A DNA stretch of 64,000 bases from an uncultured Bacteroidales bacterium (lineage in GTDB: Bacteria > Bacteroidota > Bacteroidia > Bacteroidales > Paludibacteraceae), in contig CADBYS010000002.1 of the NCBI GenBank assembly GCA_902798965.1, positions 124,001 through 188,000 of the forward strand, read 5' to 3'. The position numbers were made by a program, and so were the translations under genes. This document shows positions 26,607 to 36,110 of this stretch, piece after piece. How positions within the stretch are numbered: the first letter of the stretch is position 1; each line of letters starts with the position of its first letter. The notes under the pieces are model-generated. The model was not told where the DNA came from, did not search any database, and saw only the letters and a program-made list of their open reading frames with translations.

Positions 26607-28859
26607 ATGAAAAAACTGCTAAAAATAGTAGCCTTTGTTGTGTGGTTTGGCGTGTTGAGTGTACTTTTTAGTGCATGTCACACCCTTTCGTCGGATGGCA
26701 GAAGCATTCAGCGCACCTTACAAGAGCAGCAGACCGAAGTGCTCGGCTTGTTGGATGTGTTGCGTCCGATGTTGGAACTGAATCACCTCGATTCGTTGTT
26801 GCTTGTGGCGCACGCACACCCCAATATAGTCTTCTATGTATATAACAGCCAGGAGATGATCTTTTGGTCGCACAACTGGCTGGTGGCTAACGGCTTGTAC
26901 CGCGTGCGCTACGATGAGTGGTGGTTAGGACGTTTCGATAACTGCGTAGGTATAGGCCGATGGACGCAGATGGGCAACTATTCCGTTTGCACGATCATTC
27001 CTCTCAAGTTCCAGTTCGCTCAGTACAGCGAACGTCTGCCAAATGACTTTATTGCCCCCTTCCGTGCCGACAACCGTTGGCTGATTCGCCGGCAACGGGT
27101 GAACGACGGCTGTTATCCCGTCATGGCGGATGACGGTACGTACCTCTTCTCTCTTGTTCCGCCGGAGATGGAACCCGAAGAGCAGTTACCCGCCTTGTCG
27201 GCCGATAGTTTCTCATATGGATCGCTCTTTGCATCCACATCTCACGGTTTGTCGCGATACCATCTGGTGATAGGTATAGTGCTGCTTATCTTCCTGATTG
27301 TGCTCACTGCGTTTGGCATTAACCTGTGGCGTAGTCGCGGATGGCGGAACATGAAGATGTACACCAAGGTGCAATACCTGGTTGTAACATTGGTGTTGGC
27401 GGGATTTGTATATGTGCTGTTCATGTCCACGTCTTATGTACGCACGCGCTACGAGCAACGTCAACAGTCGAAGCAGCAAGCCAAGGCACGATACATACAG
27501 GCCTCGCTGCGCGACTTGTACTTCTGGGATATGAGCATCTCAGCGCTGAACACCCAAGGTCTGAATACCGATCTCCGCGACATGAGTTATACCTACGAGA
27601 CGGATATCCTCGTTTACGACACCAATGGCCGTTTGGTCGGTTCGTCAGTGCCGCAACTCTTGGAATCGGGCATCATATCGCCCATCATTGCTCCCGAACC
27701 CTTCTTTACCGATAGTGTGGACAGGGTCTGCTACGAGCAGATAGGCTCTGTTCCCTATTTGACTGTTTATACGCCGTTTGTGAACGGAAATATGTTGCCT
27801 ATCGGCTACATAGCTGTTCCCTGTTATGTCTCCTCGCCTCAGGTGGAGCAAGAGGTGACCGAGTATATCGGCCGATTCTTGCCGCCGTACGTGTTCTTGC
27901 TCATTTTAGCGTTCATAATAGCCGTGTTCGTTACGCAACGCTTGACGCGAAACATGCGTAGCATGGCGGATACCATGCAACGCTTCCAACTCGGTAAGGA
28001 CAACTATATCCATTACGAGGGCAATGACGAACTGGGTGAACTGATCCGTCAGTACAACGAGATGGTTAAGCAACTCGAGCAGTCAACCACCAAACTGGCG
28101 CAGACCGAACGTGAATCGGCTTGGCGAACCATGGCACGGCAGATAGCCCATGAGATCAATAACTCCCTTACCCCGATGAAACTCAGCATCCAACAGCTGC
28201 AACGCATCAAAGGAACAGAGTACTTCGACGAACGCTTTGACCGCGCTGCTACGCTTCTGTTGGAGCAGTTCGACGACTTGGGACGTATAGCAACCTCCTT
28301 CTCCGACTTTGCAAAGATGCCCGAGGTGCGCCCAACAGAGGTAGATATAGCAGAAAAACTGTTCTCGGCCGTCACCTTGATGCGCATGAACGAACCGTCT
28401 ATACCTATCCGCTACGTAGGGCAGGAGAGTGGTGTGATGGCGTACGCCGATGCCGAACAGGTGGCACATGTGTTCACCAACATCATCAAGAATGCACTGC
28501 AGGCATTGCAGCCCTTAGCCAACAGCCATTGGGCATTGGATGCCAACGGCCAAAAGCCAAAAGCCAAAAACCAGCCGGACATCATCGTCGTGCTCAAGGA
28601 TGCAAATAAGGATACGATGATTAGGCGACAACTGCCCGCTACCTTCCAGTGGATAGAAATATCCATCTCTGACAACGGAGCAGGTATACCCGAATCGGTG
28701 CAAGACAAAATATTTGTGCCCAACTTCACAACCAAATCCACCGGTATGGGCTTGGGCTTGGCTATCACCAAGAACATCGTGGACGGGTCGGAAGGATTCA
28801 TTACCTTCGAGACCTCCTCCAAAGGCACGACGTTCTATATCTACTTCAAGAAACTGTAA
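26607..28859 (+). CDS. NtrY-like sensor histidine kinase
   Basis: 750 residues from the ATG at 26607. It has an N-terminal membrane anchor with a FSAC sequence, a sensor segment, a second pair of helices (about 205-280), a further extracytoplasmic region and a helix near 430-450, then HAMP-like sequence, the H-box RQIAHEINNSLTPMK (His near 515), N-box VFTNIIKNALQAL and ATP motifs DNGAGIP and TGMGLGLAI. The H-box form is that of NtrY-type kinases. Residues about 646-657 (NGQKPKAKNQP) come from an AAAGCCA repeat. No response regulator lies next to it, so the partner is unknown. It is divergent from the His-rich permease. Confidence 0.88.
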   Translation: MKKLLKIVAFVVWFGVLSVLFSACHTLSSDGRSIQRTLQEQQTEVLGLLDVLRPMLELNHLDSLLLVAHAHPNIVFYVYNSQEMIFWSHNWLVANGLYRVRYDEWWLGRFDNCVGIGRWTQMGNYSVCTIIPLKFQFAQYSERLPNDFIAPFRADNRWLIRRQRVNDGCYPVMADDGTYLFSLVPPEMEPEEQLPALSADSFSYGSLFASTSHGLSRYHLVIGIVLLIFLIVLTAFGINLWRSRGWRNMKMYTKVQYLVVTLVLAGFVYVLFMSTSYVRTRYEQRQQSKQQAKARYIQASLRDLYFWDMSISALNTQGLNTDLRDMSYTYETDILVYDTNGRLVGSSVPQLLESGIISPIIAPEPFFTDSVDRVCYEQIGSVPYLTVYTPFVNGNMLPIGYIAVPCYVSSPQVEQEVTEYIGRFLPPYVFLLILAFIIAVFVTQRLTRNMRSMADTMQRFQLGKDNYIHYEGNDELGELIRQYNEMVKQLEQSTTKLAQTERESAWRTMARQIAHEINNSLTPMKLSIQQLQRIKGTEYFDERFDRAATLLLEQFDDLGRIATSFSDFAKMPEVRPTEVDIAEKLFSAVTLMRMNEPSIPIRYVGQESGVMAYADAEQVAHVFTNIIKNALQALQPLANSHWALDANGQKPKAKNQPDIIVVLKDANKDTMIRRQLPATFQWIEISISDNGAGIPESVQDKIFVPNFTTKSTGMGLGLAITKNIVDGSEGFITFETSSKGTTFYIYFKKL
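28548..28572 (+). repeat. In-frame AAAGCCA repeat inside the sensor kinase
   Basis: GGCCAAAAGCCAAAAGCC and a further AAAAACC, a 7-nt period run, in frame between the N-box and the ATP-binding D-box, where kinases tolerate loop length changes. Confidence 0.85.
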
Positions 28860-28913
28860 AAATCAAACAATAACAATACAAATTACAAACAACATAACAA
28901 TTTATAAATCAAT

Positions 28914-30257
28914 ATGAAAACACAAGAAATTATGCAGCGACTTGCTGCCAAGCACCCGGGTGAAGCCGAGTATTTACAGGCTGTTCAAGAGGTTCTCGAA
29001 TCCATTGAAGAGACCTACAACCAGCATCCTGAGTTCGAACGTGCACAAATCATCGAACGGATGGTTGAGCCCGATCGTATCTTCACGTTCCGTGTTACAT
29101 GGGTAGATGATGAGGGTAAGGTGCAAACCAACCTCGGCTATCGCGTGCAGTTCAATGCAGCCATTGGCCCGTACAAAGGCGGCTTGCGTTTCCACAAGGC
29201 TGTTACGCCTTCGATGCTCAAGTTCCTGGGCTTTGAGCAGACCTTCAAGAACGCGCTGACCACGCTGCCTATGGGCGGTGCCAAGGGCGGCTCGGATTTT
29301 GATCCCGTTGGCAAATCCGACGACGAGATTATGCGTTTCTGCCAGGCATTCATGCTTGAACTCTGGCGTTGCATTGGCCCGGATCAGGATATCCCGGCAG
29401 GCGATGTAGGCGTAGGCGGACGCGAGATCGGCTTCCTGAACGGCATGTATCAGAAGCTCGCGCGCGAGTACCACACTGGTGTGTTGACCGGTAAGGGAAT
29501 GACCTGGGGCGGTTCGATCCTTCGTCCGGAGGCAACAGGCTTCGGTGCGTTGTACTTCACCCAGCACCTGCTGCACACTGCAGGCAAATCCATCGAAGGT
29601 AAGAAGATTGCTATCTCCGGCTTCGGCAACGTAGCTTGGGGCGCTGCTACCAAGGCCAAACAACTGGGCGCTAAAGTGGTAGCCATCAGTGGCCCGGATG
29701 GCGTAGTGGAGATTCCGGAAGGTATCACCGACGAGATGATCGATTACATGCTCGTGATGCGTGCCTCGAACCGCAACCGCGTAGAAGATATGGCTACCAA
29801 GTTCCCCGGTAAGGTTCACTTCACAGCCGGTAAGAAAGCCTGGTCGATCCCTTGCGATATAGCTCTGCCGTGTGCCTTCCAGAACGAGCTGAGCGAGGAT
29901 GATGCCAAGGAACTCAAGGCTAATGGTTGCTGGTGCTGCTGCGAGGTTAGTAACATGGGTTGCCAACCCGGCGCTATCCACTACTTCCAGCACAACGGTG
30001 TGCTCTTCGCTCCGGGTAAGGCTGTCAACGCCGGCGGCGTAGCTACCTCGGGCTTGGAGATGACGCAGAATGCTGAACACCTCTCATGGAAAGCCGAAGA
30101 GGTTGACGAGCGTCTGCATCATATCATGCAGTCCATCCACGAACAGTGCGTGAAGTTCGGCACACAAAAAGACGGTACGATTGATTACGTCAAGGGTGCC
30201 AACATTGCCGGCTTTATGAAGGTCGCAACAGCGATGCTCGAGCAGGGCATTATCTAA
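28914..30257 (+). CDS. gdhA: Glutamate dehydrogenase
   Basis: 447 residues, the hexameric bacterial type. It interconverts 2-oxoglutarate plus ammonia and glutamate, probably with NADP. Signatures are GPYKGGLRFH, LPMGGAKGGSDFDP with the catalytic lysine region, PAGDVGVGGREIGFL, and the nucleotide motif ISGFGNVAWG. An A-rich 54-bp leader precedes it. Its last codons (EQGII, stop) form the first part of a 44-nt unit repeated downstream. A bidirectional terminator follows at 30366. Confidence 0.97.
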   Translation: MKTQEIMQRLAAKHPGEAEYLQAVQEVLESIEETYNQHPEFERAQIIERMVEPDRIFTFRVTWVDDEGKVQTNLGYRVQFNAAIGPYKGGLRFHKAVTPSMLKFLGFEQTFKNALTTLPMGGAKGGSDFDPVGKSDDEIMRFCQAFMLELWRCIGPDQDIPAGDVGVGGREIGFLNGMYQKLAREYHTGVLTGKGMTWGGSILRPEATGFGALYFTQHLLHTAGKSIEGKKIAISGFGNVAWGAATKAKQLGAKVVAISGPDGVVEIPEGITDEMIDYMLVMRASNRNRVEDMATKFPGKVHFTAGKKAWSIPCDIALPCAFQNELSEDDAKELKANGCWCCCEVSNMGCQPGAIHYFQHNGVLFAPGKAVNAGGVATSGLEMTQNAEHLSWKAEEVDERLHHIMQSIHEQCVKFGTQKDGTIDYVKGANIAGFMKVATAMLEQGII

Positions 30258-30345
30258 GGCACTGCTCAAGGTCTTTGGCCTTGGAGCAGGGCATTATCTA
30301 AAGCACTGCTCAAAGTCTTTAGCCTTGGAGCAGGGCATTATTTAA
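30240..30345 (+). repeat. 44-nt tandem repeat seeded by the 3' end of gdhA
   Basis: GAGCAGGGCATTATCTAA occurs at 30240, 30284 and 30328 (last copy with TTTAA), a strict 44-nt period. Each interval contains CTGCTCAAGGTC...GCCTTGGAGCAG, which can fold into a hairpin. Two full units and a partial one are present; unit 1 includes the gdhA stop. Confidence 0.95.
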
Positions 30346-30365
30346 CATCCGGTGAAGGATGAGAC

Positions 30366-30400
30366 AAAAAAGGGATGTATCGCAGTGATACATCCCTTTT
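30366..30400. terminator. Bidirectional terminator between gdhA and pspC-like gene
   Basis: A perfect 14-bp stem (AAAAGGGATGTATC and complement) with loop GCAGT and A/T runs on both sides, between converging genes. Confidence 0.92.
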
Positions 30401-30410
30401 CTGTTGACGA

Positions 30411-30611
30411 TTAATAGATTTCCGGACTCTTGGGAATCATTAGCAAGAGGATCAGGTAAATCAACAAACCGGGGAAGGCGGCGGTAAAGAACGTGAGAAT
30501 CACATAGATGACACGAATAACCGTCGGGTCAACCTCGCAGTATTCACCAATGCCTGCGAGTACTCCACCTAACACCTTGTTGGTGGCCGAACGATAAAGT
30601 TTCTTTTCCAT
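30411..30611 (-). CDS. PspC domain protein
   Basis: 66 residues, essentially one PspC domain (PF04024): KKLYRSATNKVLGGVLAGIGEYCEVDPTVIR, then a hydrophobic helix ending LLMIPKSPE. Members are small inner-membrane proteins linked to envelope stress. It is the last gene of the marC operon, 59 bp after the fecCD gene; a link in function is not evident. Confidence 0.88.
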   Translation of the reverse strand: MEKKLYRSATNKVLGGVLAGIGEYCEVDPTVIRVIYVILTFFTAAFPGLLIYLILLLMIPKSPEIY

Positions 30612-30670
30612 ATATTACTAAATCTAAATTATAAGATGAAACAATTAGTACTTGTATTATAAAATCTTTT

Positions 30671-31669
30671 TTATAACTTCAGTATCACATAAATAATTAT
30701 TGGTGCTGCGATGAGCGATGAGAGTGTGGATATAGGCAGCGACAGACTCATCCCGTACGAAGCGATGGATACCATGCAATCGCATAGCAGCAACAAGTTC
30801 GCTCCGAGCAGCGCGCAAGCGGGAACGGTCAGCCGGTGGTTGGAGCTGTGCATCAGCCCGCGTGCCAAGTGAGGCACAGCCACGCCGATGAACGCTATGG
30901 GGCCGCACCAGGCAGTAACACCTCCCGCTAACAATGAAGTAGCAAGAACTATGCCAAGACGTGTGCGTCGGATATTTATTCCTAAGGAACGTGCATAATT
31001 TTCGCCCAAGAGCAAGCCGTTGAGGGGCTTAAGGAGCATGGTTACCATCAGTGCACCGAAGAGTAGCACACCCGTCATGACCTGCAGCTCTTGCCATCCG
31101 ACCGAGGAGAGTGATCCCAACGTCCAAACGATGAACAGCTTTAGAGCATCAGGGTTGGCTATATTTTGCATGATGTTTACCAGTGCTCCGACTATGGCAC
31201 CGACCATCATACCTACAATCAGCAGACTCACATTATCCTTTACCTTGCCGGCTACGCTCATCACGAGTAGCAACACCAGTGTGGAACCGATGATGGCCGA
31301 AGTAGCTATCGTTCCCGCGCCTGCCGTAACCATGCCGAACAACGAGGTACACATCACCACAAACGCTACACCGAGGCTGGCACCCGAGCTGACACCCAGT
31401 ATATACGGACCTGCCAACGGATTGCGGAACAGCGTTTGCATCAGTATGCCGCTCACGCTCAGCGCACTGCCTGCCAGGATAGCAGTCAGCGCCTTGGGCA
31501 GACGGATGTTGAGCAGTATATGGTGATAGATGCTGCCATCCTCGGCAGCGTGTTGCCACAGGGTACGCGGAGAAAAAAGTGTGCTGCCCAAGCACAGGTC
31601 GAGCAAGAACAACACAGCCAAACTCAGCGTGAGCAAGGCAAAGAAAAATATGTCTCTGTTTCGTTTCAT
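30671..31669 (-). CDS. FecCD/BtuC-family ABC transporter permease
   Basis: 332 residues, about ten membrane helices. The family imports iron-siderophore, haem or cobalamin with a periplasmic binding protein and an ATPase. Typical stretches are IRLPKALTAILAGSALSVSGILMQTLFRNPLAGPYILGVSSGASLG near the start and GPIAFIGVAVPHLAR near 260. No binding protein or ATPase gene lies next to it, so the substrate cannot be told and partners are probably elsewhere. Confidence 0.9.
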   Translation of the reverse strand: MKRNRDIFFFALLTLSLAVLFLLDLCLGSTLFSPRTLWQHAAEDGSIYHHILLNIRLPKALTAILAGSALSVSGILMQTLFRNPLAGPYILGVSSGASLGVAFVVMCTSLFGMVTAGAGTIATSAIIGSTLVLLLVMSVAGKVKDNVSLLIVGMMVGAIVGALVNIMQNIANPDALKLFIVWTLGSLSSVGWQELQVMTGVLLFGALMVTMLLKPLNGLLLGENYARSLGINIRRTRLGIVLATSLLAGGVTAWCGPIAFIGVAVPHLARGLMHSSNHRLTVPACALLGANLLLLCDCMVSIASYGMSLSLPISTLSSLIAAPIIIYVILKL

Positions 31670-31699
31670 GTATAGGCGGACATGCGCCCGCTGCTCTGC

Positions 31700-32146
31700 T
31701 TAGTGGCAGGCAATCTTGTTTACGCGGCGTTCGTGACGGCCACCCTCAAAATCCGTGGCAAAGAACGTGCGTACCATCTCCAGGGCTTTCTCCTTGGTGA
31801 TGAAGTTTGCCGGCAATCCAAGAACATTGGCGTTGTTGTGCTGGCGAGCCAGTTCAACCAAGGGCACATCCCAGCACAGCGCAGCGCGTACGCCCTGATG
31901 TTTGTTGGCAGTCATGCATATACCGTTGCCCGTCGAGCAGATAACGATACCCAGAGGTTGCTCGCCTTTTTCGATGGCTTCTGCCAGCGGGTGGGCATAA
32001 TCGGGATAGTCGCAACTCTCGGTGGAGTAGCAGCCGTAGTCCTTGACTTGTGCACCTTGGCTCTCGAGCCATGCGCGCACGTCTTGCTTGAGGTTATAGC
32101 CGGCATGATCACTTGCCATGGCTATGGTTAATCCTTTCAGTTCCAT
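31700..32146 (-). CDS. rpiB: Ribose 5-phosphate isomerase B
   Basis: 148 residues, normal for RpiB/LacAB. It interconverts ribulose 5-phosphate and ribose 5-phosphate in the pentose phosphate pathway. It shows MASDHAGYNLK at the phosphate site, GIVICSTGNGICMTANK with the catalytic cysteine, and HNNANVLGLPAN. It is in the middle of the minus-strand operon from marC. Confidence 0.95.
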   Translation of the reverse strand: MELKGLTIAMASDHAGYNLKQDVRAWLESQGAQVKDYGCYSTESCDYPDYAHPLAEAIEKGEQPLGIVICSTGNGICMTANKHQGVRAALCWDVPLVELARQHNNANVLGLPANFITKEKALEMVRTFFATDFEGGRHERRVNKIACH

Positions 32147-32209
32147 ATGTTTGAGTATTCAGTATTCTTATTTCACTTTCGTTCAAACGATGATTTCCGC
32201 TGTCAGCAA

Positions 32210-33268
32210 TCAGAGCAGACGTTTCAACTCTTTCTCTATTTGCTTGAAGTCGCCGTCGTAACGTCCGCATACTTGTCCTTTCCTGTCGAGCAGGAACAGA
32301 GTAGGCACAGCTCCTACGTTGTACGTGATGAGTGGAGCCGTCGTCTCGGTGCGCACACATGTCCATGGCAGGTTCCGCACCCAACTTTCCCAATAGAGCT
32401 TAACAGGATCAATGCTCACGGAATAGATATCCAAGCCCCGTTTGTGGTACTTGTTGTCCAGTTCGCGCAGCGCGAGCACGTACGCATTACCTTGTTCCAT
32501 CTGCGAGGAGGAGAAGTCGAGTAGGATCACTTTGCCCCGATGCTCGCTCAGCCGGCATGTATCGCCGTAGATGTTCGGCAACGCTATATCCAGAAACGCC
32601 GATTCGCTCTCCTCGATATATTGGCGCATCATCATGTCGTTTTGTGCCTTACGCTCTGCGTTCATGGCATCCAGCACCTGCGCATACAAGGTGGTAGTTC
32701 GCACGTAATCAGGCATCCAGACGTGCATTGATGTGGCTACTACCTGATAGTACTTGCGTTGCTGCGGCTCGTACATGTCGAATACGGGCACTCCCTGTTT
32801 GCTTTGGAACACAGCGTAGTATGCTACCATGGACTGCGGGTGAGCCATAATAATCTCTTGTGCAAACTGTCGGTGTGCGTCGATCGGCTGGTTACGCAGT
32901 GAGTTACGCAGTTGGGCGACCAGCACACTCTGCTCTGAGCCGGTGAACTGCTCTGTAACAGGCAGACTGTCAAGCGTGGTATGGAGCGCGATATGATCGA
33001 GTGAGTCGATGACCAATACGGCATATTTCTGCCCTATACGCAAGCGGTAGAAATCAGGGTACTCAGGCGCAGTACCGTGCAAGGTATAATTGCCGTCGGC
33101 ATTGAGTACGCACGAGTCGATAATGTCGGTTTGCATCAGAGCGGTATGCTCCAGATACAGGGTCTCGCCATCAGCGCCGGTAATCGTGCCTGTCACCTCG
33201 AATTGTGGGGTATGATTGCAAGCTGTCAGGAGCAGGCACAACGCGAAAAATATTCCTATACGTTTCAT
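32210..33268 (-). CDS. DUF4369/thioredoxin-like lipoprotein lacking the CxxC pair
   Basis: 352 residues. A lipoprotein signal (MKRIGIFFALCLLLTAC, Cys17) is followed by a DUF4369-like domain (FEVTGTITGADGETLYLEH, about 23-120), a helical middle and a TlpA/AhpC-like thioredoxin fold from about 215. The strand VILLDFSSSQMEQGNAY lies where the redox motif W-C-x-x-C belongs, but neither cysteine is present; the cis-proline region GAVPTLFLLD is kept. It is therefore likely not a thiol oxidoreductase, perhaps a binding or scaffold protein. It is 12 bp after marC. Confidence 0.8.
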   Translation of the reverse strand: MKRIGIFFALCLLLTACNHTPQFEVTGTITGADGETLYLEHTALMQTDIIDSCVLNADGNYTLHGTAPEYPDFYRLRIGQKYAVLVIDSLDHIALHTTLDSLPVTEQFTGSEQSVLVAQLRNSLRNQPIDAHRQFAQEIIMAHPQSMVAYYAVFQSKQGVPVFDMYEPQQRKYYQVVATSMHVWMPDYVRTTTLYAQVLDAMNAERKAQNDMMMRQYIEESESAFLDIALPNIYGDTCRLSEHRGKVILLDFSSSQMEQGNAYVLALRELDNKYHKRGLDIYSVSIDPVKLYWESWVRNLPWTCVRTETTAPLITYNVGAVPTLFLLDRKGQVCGRYDGDFKQIEKELKRLL

Positions 33269-33280
33269 GTTTACAGTGAA

Positions 33281-33880
33281 TTAGAATATTTGTGCCAGGT
33301 TGCCGAACATCAGCTGGCAGGCAATAGCCAACACGATGATACCAAAGAATTTGCGTGCGATGTACAGGGTGTTCTTACCCATGTACTTCATCAGCCAGTT
33401 CGTGCCGAGCAGCACAAAGAACAAAATGATGATACATACAAACACGGCTACTACCAGATTGATTACAGAATAATCAACCGTCATAGCCAGAAGTGCCGTA
33501 AAGGCTCCCGGACCTGCATACATGGGGAAGGCCAGCGGTACAAGATTGCCGTTCCCCTCTACGTCCGCCTTGAAGATGACGATATCCAGAATCATCTCCA
33601 GTGCCATCAGGAAGATAATGAATCCGCCTGCTACGGCAAAGTATTCAATCTTGATGCCGAACATGGTCATCAGCTGGTCGCCAAGCAGCAAGAAGGCTAT
33701 AAGAATAAGTGCCGATGCACCGCATACTGCCCAAGGATTGATCTTGGTTCCCTGGCGTTGCATATTAATCGTTACAGGTATGTTGCCCAACGGATCAATG
33801 ATGGCTATCAGGAAGAACGAGGCAGCCACGATTTGTTTCAAGTCCAACGACTGAAAGAGAGATACTATTTGTTCCCACAT
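33281..33880 (-). CDS. MarC-family integral membrane protein
   Basis: 199 residues, six membrane helices, UPF0056/MarC family. FFLIAIIDPLGNIPV near residue 22 and PLAFPMYAGPGA near 115 are the two family repeats. The function of MarC proteins is unsettled, and the original link to multiple antibiotic resistance has not held. It is the first gene of marC-(DUF4369)-rpiB-fecCD-pspC, with a clear promoter 59 bp upstream. Confidence 0.9.
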   Translation of the reverse strand: MWEQIVSLFQSLDLKQIVAASFFLIAIIDPLGNIPVTINMQRQGTKINPWAVCGASALILIAFLLLGDQLMTMFGIKIEYFAVAGGFIIFLMALEMILDIVIFKADVEGNGNLVPLAFPMYAGPGAFTALLAMTVDYSVINLVVAVFVCIIILFFVLLGTNWLMKYMGKNTLYIARKFFGIIVLAIACQLMFGNLAQIF

Positions 33881-33938
33881 AATTTGAGTGATTTTTGACT
33901 TTTTAGTTCCTTCTTTGGCGTTTTTGCCAATTTGCCTA

Positions 33939-33969
33939 CAAAGTTACGAATTTTTTTTCATATTTGCAA
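33939..33969 (-). promoter_or_regulatory. Promoter of the marC operon
   Basis: Minus strand: TTG (33969-33967), 20 nt, TAACTTTG (33946-33939). Confidence 0.83.
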
Positions 33970-34027
33970 GTCAAATACGTAAAAAGTGTTAAAATTTTAT
34001 GATTTGATTATTTTTTGCCCTCAAAAT

Positions 34028-34058
34028 TTGCAAATTTGGGATTTTTTTTGTAAATTTG
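34028..34058 (+). promoter_or_regulatory. Promoter of efp
   Basis: TTG (34028-34030), 20 nt, TAAATTTG (34051-34058), 67 bp before the efp start. Confidence 0.8.
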
Positions 34059-34124
34059 TGCGTTTTTTGCGTGCTTAGGCACGAGATAGCGAAAATTGTT
34101 ATTTAAATAAATAGATTAAAGTTT

Positions 34125-34688
34125 ATGATTAACTCACAAGACATCAAGAACGGCGTTTGCATCCGTATGGACGGCCGTTTGTATTTCGTAATCGAATTTC
34201 TGCATGTGAAACCCGGTAAGGGCAATACCATCATGCGCGTTAAATTTAAAGATGTAGTGGATGGCCGCGTATTGGAGCGTCGCTTCAATATCGGTGAGAA
34301 GCTCGAGGATGTACGCGTAGAGCGTCGTCCGTATCAGTTCCTGTACAAGGAGGGTGATGATTACATCTTCATGAACCAGGAGACCTACGAGCAAGTGCCT
34401 ATCGCTCACGACCTTATCACAGGTGTTGACTACCTGAAGGAAGGCTTCGTAGTGGATGTTGTTTCCGACGCATCGACCGATACTATCCTCTTCGCTGAGT
34501 TGCCTGCCAAGGTTGAGTTGGCTATAGCTTATACGGAGCCGGGTCTGCGTGGTGATACCGCCACTAACACCCTGAAGCCCGCTAAGCTGGAGACTGGTGC
34601 TGAGATCCGCGTGCCTCTGTTCATCAACGAGGGTGAGATCGTTCGCGTAGATACACGCGACGGCAGTTACTGCGAGCGCGTGAAGTAA
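34125..34688 (+). CDS. efp: Elongation factor P
   Basis: 187 residues in three beta-barrel domains. It relieves ribosome stalling at polyproline. The tip loop at residues 28-34 reads KPGKGNT, where the lysine (or the residue in its place) is modified in many bacteria; no modification gene such as epmA is nearby. It ends VDTRDGSYCERVK, as is typical. An 11-bp hairpin follows before der. Confidence 0.97.
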   Translation: MINSQDIKNGVCIRMDGRLYFVIEFLHVKPGKGNTIMRVKFKDVVDGRVLERRFNIGEKLEDVRVERRPYQFLYKEGDDYIFMNQETYEQVPIAHDLITGVDYLKEGFVVDVVSDASTDTILFAELPAKVELAIAYTEPGLRGDTATNTLKPAKLETGAEIRVPLFINEGEIVRVDTRDGSYCERVK

Positions 34689-34714
34689 GCGCAGGCTGCA
34701 ACGCTATATCAAGC

Positions 34715-34740
34715 AGGAGTGCCGCTCAGGCGGCACTCCT
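34715..34740 (+). terminator. Hairpin between efp and der
   Basis: AGGAGTGCCGC-TCAG-GCGGCACTCCT, a perfect 11-bp stem. The T-run is missing, so it may be a partial terminator or a processing site. Confidence 0.55.
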
Positions 34741-34793
34741 ATACAAACAAGCTCCTCTCGGTGAGGGGCATAAACTATGATAACAAGAAGACT

Positions 34794-36107
34794 ATGGCAA
34801 ATATTTTAGCGATAGTGGGGCGTCCCAATGTCGGGAAATCGACCCTGTTCAACCGCTTGACGGGCACACGACGTGCTATCGTCAACAATGCAGCCGGCAC
34901 AACGCGCGACCGCCAATACGGTAAGGCTGAGTGGTGCGGCAAGGAGTTCAGTGTGATTGACACCGGCGGCTGGGTGGTGAACTCCGATGATACGTTTGAG
35001 AGTGAGATCAACCGTCAGGTCAACCTGGCCATCCGCGAGGCAGACGTTGTGCTGCTCGTGGTGGATGTCAACGAAGGTGTGACGCAGTTCGATCAAGAAG
35101 TAGCTCACCTGCTTCGCCAAGCCGGTAAACCTACCGTGTTGGCGGTGAATAAGATTGATACATTCGAGCAGCAATACGGCGCACCCGAGTTCTACAAGCT
35201 CGGTTTGGGCGAGCCGTATATCCTTTCCGCCGAGAATGGCTTGGGTACGGGTGACCTGCTCGACGAGATATGTTCGCGCTTCAAGTCTGATACGGGCGAA
35301 GAGGAGGTGGATGACCTGCCCAGGTTTGCTATCGTGGGGCGGCCTAATGCCGGCAAGTCAAGTATCCTGAATGCGTTTATCGGCGAGGAGCGCACGATTG
35401 TGACGGATATACCCGGCACAACGCGCGATAGTATCTATACGCGCTATAACAAGTTTGGCAAGGAGTTTTACTTGGTGGATACCGCCGGTATTCGCAAGAA
35501 AGCCAAGGTTAACGAAGACCTGGAGTACTACAGCGTAGTGCGTTCCATCCGAGCCATTGAGAACTCCGACGTGTGCATCCTGATGCTCGATGCTACGCGT
35601 GGCATAGAGGCGCAAGACCTAAATATCTTCTCGCTCATCCAAAAGAACAAGAAGGGACTGGTAGTGTGCGTGAATAAATGGGATCTGATAGAGAGCAAGA
35701 CGAATCAGGATATCAAGGGTTATGAGAATGCTATCCGTGAGCGTCTGGCTCCGTTCACAGATTTCCCGATCATCTTCACCTCGGCTGTTACCAAGCAGCG
35801 TATATTCAAGGTGATGGAAACAGCCCTTCACGTGTATGAGAACAAGTGCCGCAAGGTGCCCACAGCTAAGCTCAACGAGAACTTCCTGCCCCTGATCGAG
35901 AACTATCCGCCTCCTGCTACCAAGGGTAAGTACATCAAGATCAAGTATTGCACGCAGTTGCCGAACACGCAGATACCTACCTTCGTGTTTTTCGCTAACT
36001 TGCCGCAATACGTCAAGGAGCCTTACCGTCGTTTCCTGGAGAACAAACTGCGCGAGTGGTGGGACTTCTGCGGCACGCCGGTGCAACTGTTCATCCGAGC
36101 CAAGTAA
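34794..36107 (+). CDS. der: Ribosome assembly GTPase Der (EngA)
   Basis: 437 residues from the ATG at 34794, which begins [17 protein letters not shown]; the upstream extension is unrelated spacer. Two tandem GTPase domains carry P-loops GRPNVGKST and [10 protein letters not shown]3 motifs DTGG and DTAG, and NKID and NKWD. A C-terminal KH-like domain follows. It is needed for 50S subunit maturation. The next gene begins 3 bp after its stop. Confidence 0.98.
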   Translation: MANILAIVGRPNVGKSTLFNRLTGTRRAIVNNAAGTTRDRQYGKAEWCGKEFSVIDTGGWVVNSDDTFESEINRQVNLAIREADVVLLVVDVNEGVTQFDQEVAHLLRQAGKPTVLAVNKIDTFEQQYGAPEFYKLGLGEPYILSAENGLGTGDLLDEICSRFKSDTGEEEVDDLPRFAIVGRPNAGKSSILNAFIGEERTIVTDIPGTTRDSIYTRYNKFGKEFYLVDTAGIRKKAKVNEDLEYYSVVRSIRAIENSDVCILMLDATRGIEAQDLNIFSLIQKNKKGLVVCVNKWDLIESKTNQDIKGYENAIRERLAPFTDFPIIFTSAVTKQRIFKVMETALHVYENKCRKVPTAKLNENFLPLIENYPPPATKGKYIKIKYCTQLPNTQIPTFVFFANLPQYVKEPYRRFLENKLREWWDFCGTPVQLFIRAK

Positions 36108-36110
36108 CAG

